Positions 43,114-53,527 of a stretch of DNA of 64,000 bases are shown piece after piece. Numbering within the stretch: position 1 is the stretch's first letter; each line of letters begins with the position of its first letter. A program made the translations under genes and the position numbers. Below the pieces are notes generated by a model. That model was given only the letters and a program-made list of their open reading frames with translations. It was not told the origin of the DNA and made no database searches. This stretch comes from an uncultured Candidatus Actinomarinales bacterium (GTDB lineage: Bacteria > Actinomycetota > Acidimicrobiia > Actinomarinales > Actinomarinaceae), in contig CALSUY010000001.1 of assembly GCA_943840565.1 (NCBI GenBank), forward strand, positions 124,001-188,000, given 5' to 3'.

Positions 43114-43591
43114 AAGAACATTTAGCTGGAATTTACCCCAAGATGCTGTTCAAAAATTAATAAGTCTCGACCGTTTCCAAAGAATGGAATTTTTTAGAGA
43201 CCTACCTATGGAAAATGTTCCGATAGGTGCGTTAATGGGTTTTTCTGAGATAGATATTGATGATAAAGGGCAAGTAACCTTTACTATTACACCTCAAGAA
43301 TTTCATTACAACCCTCTAGGCACAGTACACGGAGGACTAGCTGCTACTTTATTAGATTCTTGCAATAGTATTTCAGCAAACTGTCAGGTTGATAAAGGAT
43401 TTCTAACAATGACAACGGATATCAGAGTAAATTATTTAAGACCAATGACTATAAAAACCGGTGAAGTAACTGCTACTGCGATTATCGAAAAAGTAGGTAG
43501 AAAAGTTATTTTTGTTAAGGGGTCACTTGCTGACAAAGATGGAAAAGTATATGCCACAGCTAGTTCTACCGAACTTGTGGTTGAAGCTTAA
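43106..43591 (+). CDS. PaaI-type hotdog thioesterase
   Basis: 161-residue 4HBT-family protein with the core LGTVHGGLAATLLDSCNS (about residues 71-88), in which HGG and the acidic D84 are the catalytic region. Strands VNYLRPMT and AIIEKVGRKVIFV complete the hotdog fold. Its coupling to acs (eight-base overlap) suggests a role in acyl-CoA balance, perhaps recycling CoA or hydrolysing toxic acyl-CoA. The substrate is not predictable from sequence. It is clearly different from the thioesterase at 30550. Confidence 0.88.
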   Translation: MSERTFSWNLPQDAVQKLISLDRFQRMEFFRDLPMENVPIGALMGFSEIDIDDKGQVTFTITPQEFHYNPLGTVHGGLAATLLDSCNSISANCQVDKGFLTMTTDIRVNYLRPMTIKTGEVTATAIIEKVGRKVIFVKGSLADKDGKVYATASSTELVVEA

Positions 43592-43608
43592 TTCAACTTA
43601 AAAATCTG

Positions 43609-43691
43609 TGCGGATGAGAGGACTCGAACCTCCACGAGCAAAGCTCACTGGATCCTAAATCCAGCGCGTCTACCAGTTCCGCCACATCCGC
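43609..43691 (-). tRNA. tRNA-Leu (UAG)
   Basis: 83-base class II tRNA on the minus strand with a long variable arm. Acceptor stem GCGGATG/CATCCGC, anticodon loop TTTAGGA giving anticodon TAG, discriminator A. The CCA end is not encoded. It reads CUN leucine codons. Confidence 0.95.
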
Positions 43692-43703
43692 TAAAATGTC
43701 GCG

Positions 43704-43776
43704 TGGGTCGCCGGGGACTTGAACCCCGAACCTGCGGATTAAGAGTCCGATGCTCTGCCAGTTGAGCTAGCGACCC
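43704..43776 (-). tRNA. tRNA-Lys (CUU)
   Basis: 73-base cloverleaf on the minus strand. Acceptor GGGTCGC/GCGACCC, anticodon loop CTCTTAA giving anticodon CTT, discriminator A, no encoded CCA. It lies 12 bases upstream of tRNA-Leu in the same direction, so the two are probably one transcript. A CTT tRNA reads only AAG; the more general UUU lysine tRNA must be elsewhere. Confidence 0.95.
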
Positions 43777-43821
43777 TTTTATACAGATTAACCGAAGTAA
43801 GATTACTTAACTATTATTTTT

Positions 43822-43865
43822 TAATTAATTGTTTCCATAAAACCAGTATCATGGAACAATAATTA
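43822..43865. repeat. Imperfect inverted repeat between the divergent tRNA groups
   Basis: Left arm 43822-43838 (TAATTAATTGTTTCCAT) and right arm 43851-43865 (ATGGAACAATAATTA) are complementary apart from two single-base bulges, with a 12-base loop. The element ends six bases before tRNA-Pro. It is not a tRNA relic that I can fold. It may be an operator, a promoter-associated element or a chance structure in AT-rich DNA. Confidence 0.4.
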
Positions 43866-43871
43866 GACGTA

Positions 43872-43946
43872 CGGGCTGTGGCTCAGCTTGGCTAGAGCGC
43901 CTGCTTTGGGAGCAGGAGGTCGTGAGTTCGAATCTCACCAGCCCGA
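43872..43946 (+). tRNA. tRNA-Pro (UGG)
   Basis: 75-base cloverleaf. Acceptor CGGGCTG/CAGCCCG, anticodon loop TTTGGGA giving anticodon TGG, T loop TTCGAAT, discriminator A, no encoded CCA. First of four plus-strand tRNAs separated by 5-14 bases. Confidence 0.95.
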
Positions 43947-43960
43947 CGAATCGCATTATT

Positions 43961-44031
43961 GCGGGTGTAGCTTAATGGCAAAGCTCCAGCCTTCCAAGCT
44001 GGCTATGAGGGTTCGATCCCCTTCACCCGCT
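43961..44031 (+). tRNA. tRNA-Gly (UCC)
   Basis: 71-base cloverleaf. Acceptor GCGGGTG/CACCCGC, anticodon loop CTTCCAA giving anticodon TCC, T loop TTCGATC, discriminator T, no encoded CCA. Confidence 0.95.
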
Positions 44032-44035
44032 CGAG

Positions 44036-44109
44036 GCTCTCGTAGCTCAAATGGATAGAGCAACAGACTTCTAATCTGTAGGTTATAGGTTCGAGTCCTA
44101 TCGAGAGCG
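44036..44109 (+). tRNA. tRNA-Arg (UCU)
   Basis: 74-base cloverleaf. Acceptor GCTCTCG/CGAGAGC, anticodon loop CTTCTAA giving anticodon TCT, T loop TTCGAGT, discriminator G, no encoded CCA. It reads AGA and AGG, the arginine codons favoured in AT-rich genomes. Four bases after tRNA-Gly. Confidence 0.95.
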
Positions 44110-44114
44110 CGCGT

Positions 44115-44192
44115 GGTGGTCGTAGCTCAGTTGGTTAGAGCACCTGGTTGTGGTCCAGGATGTCGCGGGTTCGAATCCCGTCGATCACCCCA
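44115..44192 (+). tRNA. tRNA-His (GUG)
   Basis: Acceptor GTGGTCG/CGATCAC with the extra 5' G at 44115 (G-1) opposite C73, the identity element of histidine tRNA. Anticodon loop TTGTGGT gives anticodon GTG. Unlike its neighbours it has an encoded CCA (44190-44192). The gene ends 22 bases before the tig start. Confidence 0.95.
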
Positions 44193-44214
44193 ATTTTATT
44201 AATTAAGGAGAAAA

Positions 44215-45534
44215 TTGAAATATAAGATTAAAAAAGAATCAGAATTCGAAAAGAATCTTGAAATCAAGGTCGAACTTGAAGACCTAGATGATCATAGAGA
44301 TGAAGCCATAAAAAAAATTGGTAAACAAATTAAAGTGGACGGGTTCAGGACTGGAAAAATTCCTGCCAATATTGTAAAAAGGGAAGTTGGAGAAGATTAT
44401 ATAAATGAAGAAGCCATAGAACTATTTTTACCACAAACATTATTTTCTATTCTCAATGATGAAGAAATATCACCAGCAACTAGACCCGCTATTAAAGAAA
44501 TTAAAAAAGAAAAAAGTCATTTTGATGTAAATGTTTTGATTACTCTCTGGCCAACGCTTTCGAAATTACCAAAACTTAGTCAAACAGTAGAGGTTGATTC
44601 AATTACACCTACAGATGACGAAATCGCAGATCAGATAGAGAGAATAAAATCACAATTTGCAGAGGTTTCTAAAGTTGAAAGGCCACTCAATTCTGGAGAC
44701 TTTGCGATGATGAACTTATCAGCAACAAAAAATGGTGTTGAAGTAAAAGATTTTACATATAATGACTACCTTTATGAAGTCGGAACTGGTGCTCTTACTC
44801 CATCTTTAGACTCCAAACTCGAAGGAGTTGCACCTGGGGCTATTATAAAATTTAATGATTCTATCCCACAACTAAATGAAGAGAATGTTGAGGTGACTGT
44901 TTTATTAAAGGAAGTTAGAGAAAAGATACTACCTGAATTAACCGATGAATGGGTTTCTGATACTACTGAGTTCGAGAATGTTGATTCTCTAAAAAAAGAA
45001 CTGGTAGTAAATATTGAGAATGTTAAAAAACAACAGATAGCATCTCAGTATCAAGGTCAACTTACAAATAAGCTAATTGAAGAGGTAGACATGAAACTTC
45101 CTGAACAATTAGTAATTGCAGAAATGGATAGTATTCTACAAAATTTTCTAAATGAATTAAAGCAAAGCAATATTCAATTAGAAGATTATTTTAAAATAAC
45201 TGGATTAACTGAAGAAACACTCAGAGATGACCTCAATAAACAAGCTTCAAGAAATTTAACAATGGTACTAATACTTGATAAAGTTATCGCAGATTTAGAC
45301 ATGAAGCTTGATGAGAAGGATATCGCATTGGTTGACGAACACATGGTTACCCACAAAGATGATGCGGAAGATTCTGATCAAAGTAGCCACAGGATGAATT
45401 TAGAAGCTGAATCTCTTCGTAACAAAGCGATGCTTCACATATTACAACAAGGTATCTCAGTTGATAAGGACGGCGAAAAAGTATACCTACAGGATGTATA
45501 CAATAGGGATACAGATTTAGGAGAGGAAGAATAA
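44215..45534 (+). CDS. tig: Trigger factor
   Basis: 439-residue ribosome-associated chaperone and peptidyl-prolyl isomerase. The ribosome-docking signature GFRTGKIP (about residues 43-50) is intact in the N-terminal domain. A PPIase-like domain (about 150-235) and a helical C-terminal chaperone domain follow. The start is TTG 44215 preceded by AAGGAG with good spacing; no ATG lies nearby in frame. It heads the tig-clpP-clpX block, the classic bacterial arrangement, with one base before clpP. Confidence 0.95.
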   Translation: MKYKIKKESEFEKNLEIKVELEDLDDHRDEAIKKIGKQIKVDGFRTGKIPANIVKREVGEDYINEEAIELFLPQTLFSILNDEEISPATRPAIKEIKKEKSHFDVNVLITLWPTLSKLPKLSQTVEVDSITPTDDEIADQIERIKSQFAEVSKVERPLNSGDFAMMNLSATKNGVEVKDFTYNDYLYEVGTGALTPSLDSKLEGVAPGAIIKFNDSIPQLNEENVEVTVLLKEVREKILPELTDEWVSDTTEFENVDSLKKELVVNIENVKKQQIASQYQGQLTNKLIEEVDMKLPEQLVIAEMDSILQNFLNELKQSNIQLEDYFKITGLTEETLRDDLNKQASRNLTMVLILDKVIADLDMKLDEKDIALVDEHMVTHKDDAEDSDQSSHRMNLEAESLRNKAMLHILQQGISVDKDGEKVYLQDVYNRDTDLGEEE

Positions 45535-45535
45535 A

Positions 45536-46153
45536 ATGGAAAAAATACCTTCAAATTATGTAATACCTACAGTTATTGAAAATACCAGTAGGGGAGAAAG
45601 AGCTTTTGATATATATTCAAGGCTATTGAAAGATAGAATTATTTTTCTTGGTACGCCGATCGATGACGGTGTAGCTAACTCAATCATGGCTCAGTTATTA
45701 CATCTAGAATCAGAAGATCCTGAAAAAGATATCTTTATGTATATCAACTCACCAGGTGGCTCTATTACTTCATTGTTTACAATTTTTGACACAATGAACT
45801 ATATCAGACCAGATATTTCAACAGTCTGTATGGGGCTTGCAGCCTCGGCTGCATCAGTAATTTTAGCTGGTGGAACTAAAGGTAAAAGATATAGTCTTCC
45901 AAATGCAAGGATTATGCTCCATCAACCATCTGGAGGTATGGAAGGAACTGTAGCTGATATGGAGAGGAATTTTGACTTAATTGTCTCAATGAGAACTCAA
46001 CTAAACCAATTATTGGCAGATTTTACCAATCAGGATGTAGAGAAAGTTACTGCTGATACTGATAGGGATTTTTGGATGACTGCACAAGAAGCTTTAGAAT
46101 ACGGTATAGTAGATGAAGTACTAACTCAAAGGGAGTTAGTCGACAAAAAATAA
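45536..46153 (+). CDS. clpP: ATP-dependent Clp protease proteolytic subunit
   Basis: 205-residue serine peptidase that forms the tetradecameric Clp barrel. Catalytic S104 (GLAASAAS), H129 (MLHQPSGG) and an Asp near residue 178 are present, along with YINSPGGSI. Most actinobacteria carry a clpP1-clpP2 pair at this locus; only one clpP is here, directly followed by clpX. A second copy elsewhere in the genome is possible and cannot be excluded. Confidence 0.96.
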   Translation: MEKIPSNYVIPTVIENTSRGERAFDIYSRLLKDRIIFLGTPIDDGVANSIMAQLLHLESEDPEKDIFMYINSPGGSITSLFTIFDTMNYIRPDISTVCMGLAASAASVILAGGTKGKRYSLPNARIMLHQPSGGMEGTVADMERNFDLIVSMRTQLNQLLADFTNQDVEKVTADTDRDFWMTAQEALEYGIVDEVLTQRELVDKK

Positions 46154-46171
46154 AATAACAGGGTAGTAAAT

Positions 46172-47440
46172 ATGGCTAATAAAGAATCGTCATCCGAACC
46201 TCTAAAATGTAGTTTCTGTGGAAAATCTCAGAAACAAGTAATTAAATTAATTGCTGGTCCAGGTGTTTACATTTGTGATGAATGTATTGAGCTTTGTACT
46301 GAAATCATTGAAGAAGAGAAAATTGACTCAATTGAAAACACCGACGAAGTAAATCTTCCATTACCTAAAGAAATTAATCATTCTTTAAATGAATTTGTTA
46401 TAGGTCAAAACGATGCAAAGAAAACGCTTGCGGTTGCTGTTTATAATCATTACAAAAGAATTTATAAAGACGACACAATTAAAGATGATCTCGAAATACA
46501 AAAATCTAACGTTTTAATTTTAGGACCAACAGGAAGCGGTAAAACTCTATTGGCGCAAACGCTTGCAAAGATATTAAATGTACCATTCGCTATAGCAGAT
46601 GCTACTACGCTTACTGAAGCGGGTTATGTTGGTGAAGATGTTGAAAACATATTACTTTCACTAATAAATGCTGCAGATTTCGATATCCAAAAAGCAGAAA
46701 AAGGCATAATTTACATTGATGAAATAGACAAGATTACCAGAAAATCTGATAATCCTTCAATAACACGAGATGTGTCCGGTGAAGGAGTCCAGCAAGCACT
46801 GTTAAAAATATTAGAAGGTACTGTAGCCCAGGTTCCACCCCAAGGTGGTAGAAAACATCCTCAACAAGAGTATCTCCAAATAGATACGACCAACATCTTA
46901 TTTATTGTTGGTGGTGCATTTGATGGGCTTGAAGAAATTATAACTAAGAGATTAGGCGAGAATTCAATTGGCTTCTCAGCTTCCTTAGATGGCACTAGCA
47001 AAATAAATCAAAATGAAATATTTCAAAATGTTGAGACTAAAGATTTAATAAAGTTTGGTTTAATTCCAGAGTTTATTGGAAGACTTCCTATTGTCACGAA
47101 TGTAAATGAATTGGAAAAAGAGTCACTTATTAAAATTTTGACAGAGCCAAAGAATGCAATTACTAAACAATTTAAAAAAATGTTTGCGTTAGATGATATT
47201 GATTTAATATTTACAGATGACTCACTTGATGCTCTTGCTGACTTAGCACTGGAAAGAAATACAGGAGCAAGAGGTTTAAGGTCAATACTCGAAAAAATAC
47301 TATTAAATGAAATGTATGAATCTCCATCAAGAAAAGATATAGATCAGATTATCTTAGATAAAGAAAATGTTCTTGATGGTATCCAGCCCAAGCTAGTTTT
47401 AAATCCAAACAAAGATTCTAAAAATTCAAAACCTGCATAG
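46172..47440 (+). CDS. clpX: Clp protease ATPase subunit ClpX
   Basis: 422-residue AAA+ unfoldase. The N-terminal zinc-binding domain has C13, C16, C35 and C38 (CSFC and CDEC). Walker A is GPTGSGKT (about residues 115-122), with GEDVENIL, Walker [11 protein letters not shown] and the sensor/arginine finger region in [10 protein letters not shown]. All features of a functional ClpX are present. Eighteen bases after clpP and four before valS, so this is one operon. Confidence 0.97.
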   Translation: MANKESSSEPLKCSFCGKSQKQVIKLIAGPGVYICDECIELCTEIIEEEKIDSIENTDEVNLPLPKEINHSLNEFVIGQNDAKKTLAVAVYNHYKRIYKDDTIKDDLEIQKSNVLILGPTGSGKTLLAQTLAKILNVPFAIADATTLTEAGYVGEDVENILLSLINAADFDIQKAEKGIIYIDEIDKITRKSDNPSITRDVSGEGVQQALLKILEGTVAQVPPQGGRKHPQQEYLQIDTTNILFIVGGAFDGLEEIITKRLGENSIGFSASLDGTSKINQNEIFQNVETKDLIKFGLIPEFIGRLPIVTNVNELEKESLIKILTEPKNAITKQFKKMFALDDIDLIFTDDSLDALADLALERNTGARGLRSILEKILLNEMYESPSRKDIDQIILDKENVLDGIQPKLVLNPNKDSKNSKPA

Positions 47441-47444
47441 TTAC

Positions 47445-50039
47445 ATGCGAGATGAACAATACGAGCCACTAAAAATAGAAAAAAAATGGCAACAAGTCTG
47501 GGAAGACCAAAATAAATTTAAGCCTAAACCTTCAGATAAGCAATTTTCTATAGTTATCCCTCCACCAAACGTAACGGGATCTCTACATATGGGGCATGCC
47601 TTGGAGCACTCTATTATTGACGTTCTAGTTAGATATAAAAGGCTAAATGGGTTTGAAGCATTATGGGTTCCCGGAACAGATCATGCTGGAATTATTACCC
47701 AATTACTTGTCGAAAAAGAACTATCTTCTCAAGGCACAAGTAAAGAGTTACTTGGCAGAGACAAATTTATTGATGAAGTATGGAAGTGGAAAGAGACATC
47801 TGGTGAGAATATTTCAAATCAAATGAAAACACTTGGTATGAGCTGTGATTGGAGTATGGAAAGATTTACTATGGATGAAGGTCTTTCCGATGCTGTTCAG
47901 CAGGTATTCGTTGATTTGTACGAAAAAGATCTGATATACAAAGGAACTCGGATGGTTAACTGGGACACAACACTCATGTCTGCAGTCTCTGATCTGGAAG
48001 TAAACATGACTTCTAAGCAGGGAAAACTATGGAATCTCAGATACAAAGTAGGAGATGAGCATTTAGTAATCGCAACAACACGTCCCGAAACATTATTAGG
48101 AGATTCAGCAATTGCTGTTAATCCTAATGATGAACGGTATAAAAAATTAATCGGCAAAAAAGCAATCATCCCTTTAGTTAATAGAGAAGTTCCAATAATT
48201 GCAGATGAATATGTTGATATCGAATTTGGATCAGGCTGTGTAAAAATTACACCAGCACATGATTTTAATGATTACGAGATTGGCATTAAGCATTCACTAG
48301 AATTAATTAGTTGTATGAATCTTGATGGTTCAATTTCTAATGACGAGTTTATCCCCAAAAATCTAAGGGGGCTTGATAGGTTCGAAGCAAGAAAAATAAT
48401 TATTCAAGAATTACAAAAGCTTGATCAAGTTGAAAAGATCGATGATTATACAAATCAAATACCAATAGGAGATAGGTCAAAAAGCATACTTGAACCCATG
48501 ATTACAGAACAATGGTTTGTTAAAACTAAAGATATTGCTAAGGATGCAATTAAAGCTGTTGAGACCGATGAAATTAAGTTTATCCCAAAAAACTGGGAAA
48601 AGACTTATTTTGAATGGATGTACAACATTCAAGACTGGTGTATATCAAGACAAATATGGTGGGGACATAGAATTCCAGCTTGGTATGACGATAATGGCAA
48701 CATATATGTGGGTTTATCAGAAGAAGATGTGAGAAGTAAAAATAATCTATCGAACGAGATAGCTCTTATTCAAGATGAAGATGTCCTCGATACATGGTTC
48801 TCGTCAGCATTGTGGCCATTTTCAACCCTTGGTTGGCCAGAGGATACTGATAAATTAAAACAATATTACCCAACTTCATTACTAGTTACAGGATTTGATA
48901 TTATATTTTTTTGGGTAGCCAGGATGATAATGATGGGTTTACATGTTCAGAAAGAGGTACCTTTTCAAGATATATTAATTCATGGTTTAGTAAGAGATTC
49001 AAAAGGTCGTAAAATGTCCAAAAGTTTAGGTAATACAATTGACCCTCTAGAGTTATCTGTAAATCATGGGGCGGATGCACTAAGGTTTTCTTTAATAGAA
49101 AAGGCATCACCAGGTCAAGATGTCCCATTCGATGAAGAGTGGACCGTAGCAGCCAAAAAATTTGGTAACAAGATTTGGAATGCTGCAAAATTTGTACATC
49201 TTTACACAGACGACTCTGATGATCTAAAAAATGATGAGATTATAAGTAAGGAAAATATATGGATACTCACAAGATTTAACCAAGTATTAAATGAATTCGA
49301 ACTCTTATTCAATGACTATAAAGTATCTGATGCCTATAAAGTATTTTATAATTTTCTATGGTCAGATCTGTTTGATTGGTATTTTGAATTATCTAAAAAT
49401 CTTATTACAAACAATATTAATAAAGAAGAAACTAGCTATGTCCTGAGATCTGTATTTTTAAAATCATTAAAGATTTTAAATCCAGCAATGCCGCACATCA
49501 CAGAGGAAATATGGAGTTCATTTGATGAAACTTTACTAATTGACAATGTATGGCCTGATAAATATAAAATCAATCAAAATGATACACAAGAAGTAGAAGC
49601 ACTGAAAAATATAATTAGTCAGATACGAAACTTTAAAGTTACGTATGGACTTAAAAATTCACAATCCATTGAACTACATAGTTCAACGAATTTTGAAGAC
49701 TGGTTCATAATGCAGCTAGAGGTACTAACAAAGTGTACCGTTCAGAAAGATAGTGATATCTTTTCTAAAGAGAAGAATTTAGTAGTTTTTCAGCATCAGA
49801 ACTTTAAGTTTGGACTAGTTCCTGGAGAGTATATTGATATTGAAGTCGAAAAGAAAAAATTGAACAAAAAATTAGCTGAACTCAGTAAAACTCTAGATGT
49901 CTCAAAATCGCGTTTAGATAATAAAAAGTTTGTAGAAAATGCAAAACCTGAATTGATTCAACAAGAAAAGAAAAACCTCGCTAATGTTACATTAGAAATT
50001 GACACTATTAATGAAACTTTAAATACTCTTAATGGATAA
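47445..50039 (+). CDS. valS: Valyl-tRNA synthetase
   Basis: 864-residue class I synthetase. HIGH motif is HMGH in PNVTGSLHMGHALEH (about residues 43-57). The CP1 editing domain with TTRPETLLGDSAIAVNP follows, then KMSKS (about residue 525) in GRKMSKSLGN and the anticodon-binding domain. The C-terminal coiled-coil arm is present (about 800-864). WWGHRIPAWY is the ValRS-type zinc-less substrate region. It overlaps folC by eight bases. No T-box precedes it; the gap to clpX is four bases. Confidence 0.97.
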   Translation: MRDEQYEPLKIEKKWQQVWEDQNKFKPKPSDKQFSIVIPPPNVTGSLHMGHALEHSIIDVLVRYKRLNGFEALWVPGTDHAGIITQLLVEKELSSQGTSKELLGRDKFIDEVWKWKETSGENISNQMKTLGMSCDWSMERFTMDEGLSDAVQQVFVDLYEKDLIYKGTRMVNWDTTLMSAVSDLEVNMTSKQGKLWNLRYKVGDEHLVIATTRPETLLGDSAIAVNPNDERYKKLIGKKAIIPLVNREVPIIADEYVDIEFGSGCVKITPAHDFNDYEIGIKHSLELISCMNLDGSISNDEFIPKNLRGLDRFEARKIIIQELQKLDQVEKIDDYTNQIPIGDRSKSILEPMITEQWFVKTKDIAKDAIKAVETDEIKFIPKNWEKTYFEWMYNIQDWCISRQIWWGHRIPAWYDDNGNIYVGLSEEDVRSKNNLSNEIALIQDEDVLDTWFSSALWPFSTLGWPEDTDKLKQYYPTSLLVTGFDIIFFWVARMIMMGLHVQKEVPFQDILIHGLVRDSKGRKMSKSLGNTIDPLELSVNHGADALRFSLIEKASPGQDVPFDEEWTVAAKKFGNKIWNAAKFVHLYTDDSDDLKNDEIISKENIWILTRFNQVLNEFELLFNDYKVSDAYKVFYNFLWSDLFDWYFELSKNLITNNINKEETSYVLRSVFLKSLKILNPAMPHITEEIWSSFDETLLIDNVWPDKYKINQNDTQEVEALKNIISQIRNFKVTYGLKNSQSIELHSSTNFEDWFIMQLEVLTKCTVQKDSDIFSKEKNLVVFQHQNFKFGLVPGEYIDIEVEKKKLNKKLAELSKTLDVSKSRLDNKKFVENAKPELIQQEKKNLANVTLEIDTINETLNTLNG

Positions 50040-51246
50040 CCTTCATTACCTATTACAAAAAGCGTCATCTAACTCAAACAAGAACTTAGAAATATTATCA
50101 AACTTTTTTTCCCAAGAAGAGAAACAACTATTAAGCCAGAGATCAGTTTCAATAGTTGGTACAAATGGTAAGACTTCAACGGCTACTGTTCTAAATGAAT
50201 TGTTATCTAGAAATGGCTTAAGTACGCTACTTTTTACATCCCCTCACTTAGTCAATGTGAATGAAAGGATTCAAATTAAAAAAGAAATTATAAAAGATAT
50301 TGATCTTGATAGGGGAATGAAGAAGGTAAGAGTATTTGAAGATACAAATAAAATTACTCTTGGATATTTTGAGTCGATTTTTTTGATTGCTGCAACTTAT
50401 TTTTTAAACAATAATTTAGATATCTTTATTGTTGAGGCTGGTATTGGAGGACGGCTAGATACAACTTCAATATTAAATAGCCAGATAGTGTGTTTAACCA
50501 ATATTGGTTTAGATCATACTGAACTGCTAGGTACGACTATAGAAGAAATTTTACATGAAAAAATATTGGTATCAAGAAATGTAAAAAAATTCATAAACGG
50601 AAGCATAGAAATACATACAAAGTATGAACATCTCATCAAAGATTCTCTAAAAGTAAAAAATGAAGACTATTATTTAGGTTTTATAGCTGATGAATATGCT
50701 AATTCATCAAGTATTGTTAAAACAAATTATTTGGAATCTAATCAAAGTAATGCAATTAAAGTATCGAAAGTTATTCTTAGTAATCTAAATAAAACTGATA
50801 ATTTTGACAATGATCCGTTTTATCTTAAAAATATTAACAAAATGAAAACAGAAGGTAGGTTTCAGATAATCCAAAATCTCCCTAGTCTAAAAATTATCGA
50901 TGGCGCGCACAATCCTTCAGGAATTAAGGCTTTTTTTGATCTACTTGAATATTCCTACAACATAGATGATGTTAAAAATTTTGATTGTTATGTCGGCTTC
51001 AATAAAAATAAGGATTATAGGGAAATGCTAAAAACAATATGGTTAAAGAATTATCTGAATATTAAGGTTCTCGAAGATGGTAGTTTTTTTAAACAACAAA
51101 AAACTTATACGTTGGAAAATTTTTTTATAGCTAATAATAAAGATATCCAAAAAAGTACATTAAAAGAATTTCATTTGTCTAACAAGCCATCTATTTTGTT
51201 AGGTAGTTTATATTTAATTGGAGAATATATAAAGGAATACAAATGA
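50032..51246 (+). CDS. folC: Folylpolyglutamate/dihydrofolate synthase
   Basis: 404-residue Mur-ligase-family enzyme that adds glutamate to folates (and in bifunctional forms makes dihydrofolate). The P-loop VGTNGKTST (about residues 43-51), [25 protein letters not shown] and DGAHNPSGI are characteristic of FolC. It is slightly shorter than most (420-480 residues). It overlaps valS by eight and ndk by four bases. The valS-folC-ndk order is the actinobacterial one. Confidence 0.93.
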   Translation: MDNLHYLLQKASSNSNKNLEILSNFFSQEEKQLLSQRSVSIVGTNGKTSTATVLNELLSRNGLSTLLFTSPHLVNVNERIQIKKEIIKDIDLDRGMKKVRVFEDTNKITLGYFESIFLIAATYFLNNNLDIFIVEAGIGGRLDTTSILNSQIVCLTNIGLDHTELLGTTIEEILHEKILVSRNVKKFINGSIEIHTKYEHLIKDSLKVKNEDYYLGFIADEYANSSSIVKTNYLESNQSNAIKVSKVILSNLNKTDNFDNDPFYLKNINKMKTEGRFQIIQNLPSLKIIDGAHNPSGIKAFFDLLEYSYNIDDVKNFDCYVGFNKNKDYREMLKTIWLKNYLNIKVLEDGSFFKQQKTYTLENFFIANNKDIQKSTLKEFHLSNKPSILLGSLYLIGEYIKEYK

Positions 51247-51638
51247 AAACATTTTTTATGATTAAACCCGACGGAGTTAAAAGAAACATAATTGGCGATG
51301 TTGTCAATAGAGTAGAAAAAGAAGACTTTGTAATTACAAAGATGAAAATGATGCAAATTTCTACTGAACTAGCAGAAATGCACTATGCAGAGCACTCAGA
51401 AAAACCCTTTTTTGGTGATTTGGTCACTTTTATAACCAGCGGTCCAGTTGTTGCAATGCAAGTTGAGGGAGATAATGCTGTTCTTGCTGTTAGAGAACTC
51501 ATGGGAGCAACAAACCCCGCAGATGCTGAACCTGGAACAATTAGAGGAGATTTGGCATCTAAGCTTGAGGAAAATGTAGTCCACGGCTCTGACTCTGAAG
51601 AGAGTGCTACAAGAGAATTGGGACTATTTTTTAACTAA
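51243..51638 (+). CDS. ndk: Nucleoside diphosphate kinase
   Basis: 131-residue enzyme that equilibrates nucleoside di- and triphosphates by a phosphohistidine mechanism. Catalytic H114 is in NVVHGSDS. The N-terminus [29 protein letters not shown] and the Kpn-loop region are intact. The length is normal for bacterial Ndk. Its ATG overlaps the folC stop by four bases. A 47-base AT-rich gap with TATTAT (51669-51674) then precedes mreB, so the cell-shape genes may have their own promoter. Confidence 0.97.
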   Translation: MKTFFMIKPDGVKRNIIGDVVNRVEKEDFVITKMKMMQISTELAEMHYAEHSEKPFFGDLVTFITSGPVVAMQVEGDNAVLAVRELMGATNPADAEPGTIRGDLASKLEENVVHGSDSEESATRELGLFFN

Positions 51639-51685
51639 AAAAATTCTATTTCACTTGAATATTTAGTCTATTATTCTGAATATAC

Positions 51686-52729
51686 ATGGCAGGATTAAAT
51701 CTTAGAAGAACTTTATTTGGCGGTAATGATATTGCAATAGATCTTGGAACCGCAAATACCCTTATTTATGTAAAAGGTGTAGGCGTAGTGGTTGATGAAC
51801 CTACAATACTTGCCATAAACAAAGGTGATGGAAGTATTTTAGCTGTTGGAAATGAAGCCAAAAAGCTTATTGGACGCGTTCCAGACTCAATTGAACTAGT
51901 AAAACCCCTGCGAGATGGAGTAATCTCAGAGATTGAAATGGCTGAGGAACTAGTCAAAACCTTGTTAACTAGGGCAATAGGTAGAGCTTATTCAAAACCA
52001 AGAATAGTCATATGCGTTCCAAATGGTGTAACTAGTGTTGAGCAAAGGTCAATTGAAACAGCAGCTCATGCCACAGGTGCATCTGAAGTCTTTACTATAG
52101 AAGAGCCAATGGCAGCCTCAATAGGTGCAGGCTTACAAGTTTTTGAACCAGTCGGAAATATGGTTATTGATATTGGTGGTGGTACAACTGAAATTGCAGT
52201 GATCTCCATGGGTGATGTTGTAAATGCTAACTCTGTTCGTATAGGCGGAGAGGATATGACAGAGAGACTAATTGAATATCTTAGAAGTGAACATGCAATG
52301 TTAATTGATGAGGGAATTGCAGAGTCCCTTAAACATGCTGTTGGATCTGCTTTTCAATTCGACAAGGAACCACAGGTTACAGTGACAGGTAGAGATATAG
52401 TGAAAGGTGTACCAAAACAGGTATTGCTAGAGGCCTCAGATGTACGAGATGCTTTGGCCCCAATAGTAAATGAAATTATTGAGGCTATAAGAATTTCACT
52501 ATCTAAAACACCCCCAGCTCTAGTTTCTGATATTGATAAAGATGGTGCCTGGCTCACAGGTGGCGGGTCAATTCTAAAACAGCTTGATAGAAAAATTGCA
52601 GAAGAGCTAGGTATTCCAATAAATATGACAGATGACCCACTAAGCACAGTCGTAGTAGGTTCAGGCATTTGCCTCGAAAGGTTTGAAGATTTTAGGACAG
52701 TATTGAAGTCATCACCAAAACCAAATTAA
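51686..52729 (+). CDS. mreB: Rod-shape-determining actin homologue MreB
   Basis: 347-residue actin-fold ATPase that forms membrane-associated filaments guiding lateral wall synthesis. The phosphate-1 motif is DLGTANTL (about residues 19-26) and phosphate-2 is DIGGGTTE (about 161-168). The adenosine motif is LTGGGSILKQL (about 290-300). The N-terminal segment NLRRTLFGGNDIA is a short amphipathic-like region. First gene of mreB-mreC-mreD-mrdA-rodA, so the organism probably elongates by a lateral-wall system, unlike polar-growing actinobacteria such as Mycobacterium that lack mreB. Confidence 0.97.
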   Translation: MAGLNLRRTLFGGNDIAIDLGTANTLIYVKGVGVVVDEPTILAINKGDGSILAVGNEAKKLIGRVPDSIELVKPLRDGVISEIEMAEELVKTLLTRAIGRAYSKPRIVICVPNGVTSVEQRSIETAAHATGASEVFTIEEPMAASIGAGLQVFEPVGNMVIDIGGGTTEIAVISMGDVVNANSVRIGGEDMTERLIEYLRSEHAMLIDEGIAESLKHAVGSAFQFDKEPQVTVTGRDIVKGVPKQVLLEASDVRDALAPIVNEIIEAIRISLSKTPPALVSDIDKDGAWLTGGGSILKQLDRKIAEELGIPINMTDDPLSTVVVGSGICLERFEDFRTVLKSSPKPN

Positions 52730-52732
52730 ACC

Positions 52733-53527
52733 ATGATTAATAACAACAGTCCTAAAAGACGAGTATATGTTTTTTACATTTTGGGTATTCTTTTATCTGC
52801 AACAGTACTTACAGTTGATATTTTTTCTGACAAAAGTGTATCAACCTACTTAAGTAATAAATTGAGTGTATTGTCACCTACACCACTAGTAAGTTCAAAT
52901 TTCCGTTTTCCTGAAATCGAAATATTTAAAAGTAAGAGTAATTTAATAAATGAAAATATTAGATTAAAAAATGAAGTCATTGAATTACGTAAACTCAAAG
53001 TTGAAAACGAAAAACTTAAGATTGAGAATGAGGCAAATAAATTTGTTGTTAAAGAGGTTGATTCTTCAATTTATGATATTTTTGAATCTTCGATTATATT
53101 TAAAACTCTCACAAACCAATACATTATCTCAGGTGGAGAAAACCTTAACCTTAGTGAAAAAGATTTAGTTATAAACGATAATTCTTACGTAGTTGGTGTC
53201 ATTTCAGAAGTTAGACAAGATAGATCTATTGTTTCCACAATTCTTAATCCTTCTTTTTCAATCGAAGGTATCGATAAATATGGTAATGAGTATTTAATAA
53301 CTTCAGATAGTAAAAATTTATATGTCAACTCAACGAACCTAAAGGAAGAAAATACTGACATAAAGTACATTTATACAGATATTACTTTTGGCCATCCTGG
53401 ACAATTCCCAATTGTTGATTTGTCCTCCACGTCAGTGAATATCGCCAATAATAAAATTACTGCCGAACAAGAGATAGATTTTAATATCAATTACTTTTCA
53501 AATATTTATTTATTGAAAACAAAATGA
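52733..53527 (+). CDS. mreC: Rod-shape-determining protein MreC
   Basis: 264 residues: one N-terminal membrane helix (about 11-30), a coiled coil (about 65-105, rich in E-N-x-K-L repeats), and an extracytoplasmic double beta-barrel domain. NDNSYVVGVISEV and DRSIVSTILNPSFSI are the recognisable core strands. It scaffolds the elongation complex between MreB and PBP2. The call rests on architecture and position; the barrel is more diverged than the other Mre proteins. It overlaps mreD by four bases. Confidence 0.9.
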   Translation: MINNNSPKRRVYVFYILGILLSATVLTVDIFSDKSVSTYLSNKLSVLSPTPLVSSNFRFPEIEIFKSKSNLINENIRLKNEVIELRKLKVENEKLKIENEANKFVVKEVDSSIYDIFESSIIFKTLTNQYIISGGENLNLSEKDLVINDNSYVVGVISEVRQDRSIVSTILNPSFSIEGIDKYGNEYLITSDSKNLYVNSTNLKEENTDIKYIYTDITFGHPGQFPIVDLSSTSVNIANNKITAEQEIDFNINYFSNIYLLKTK

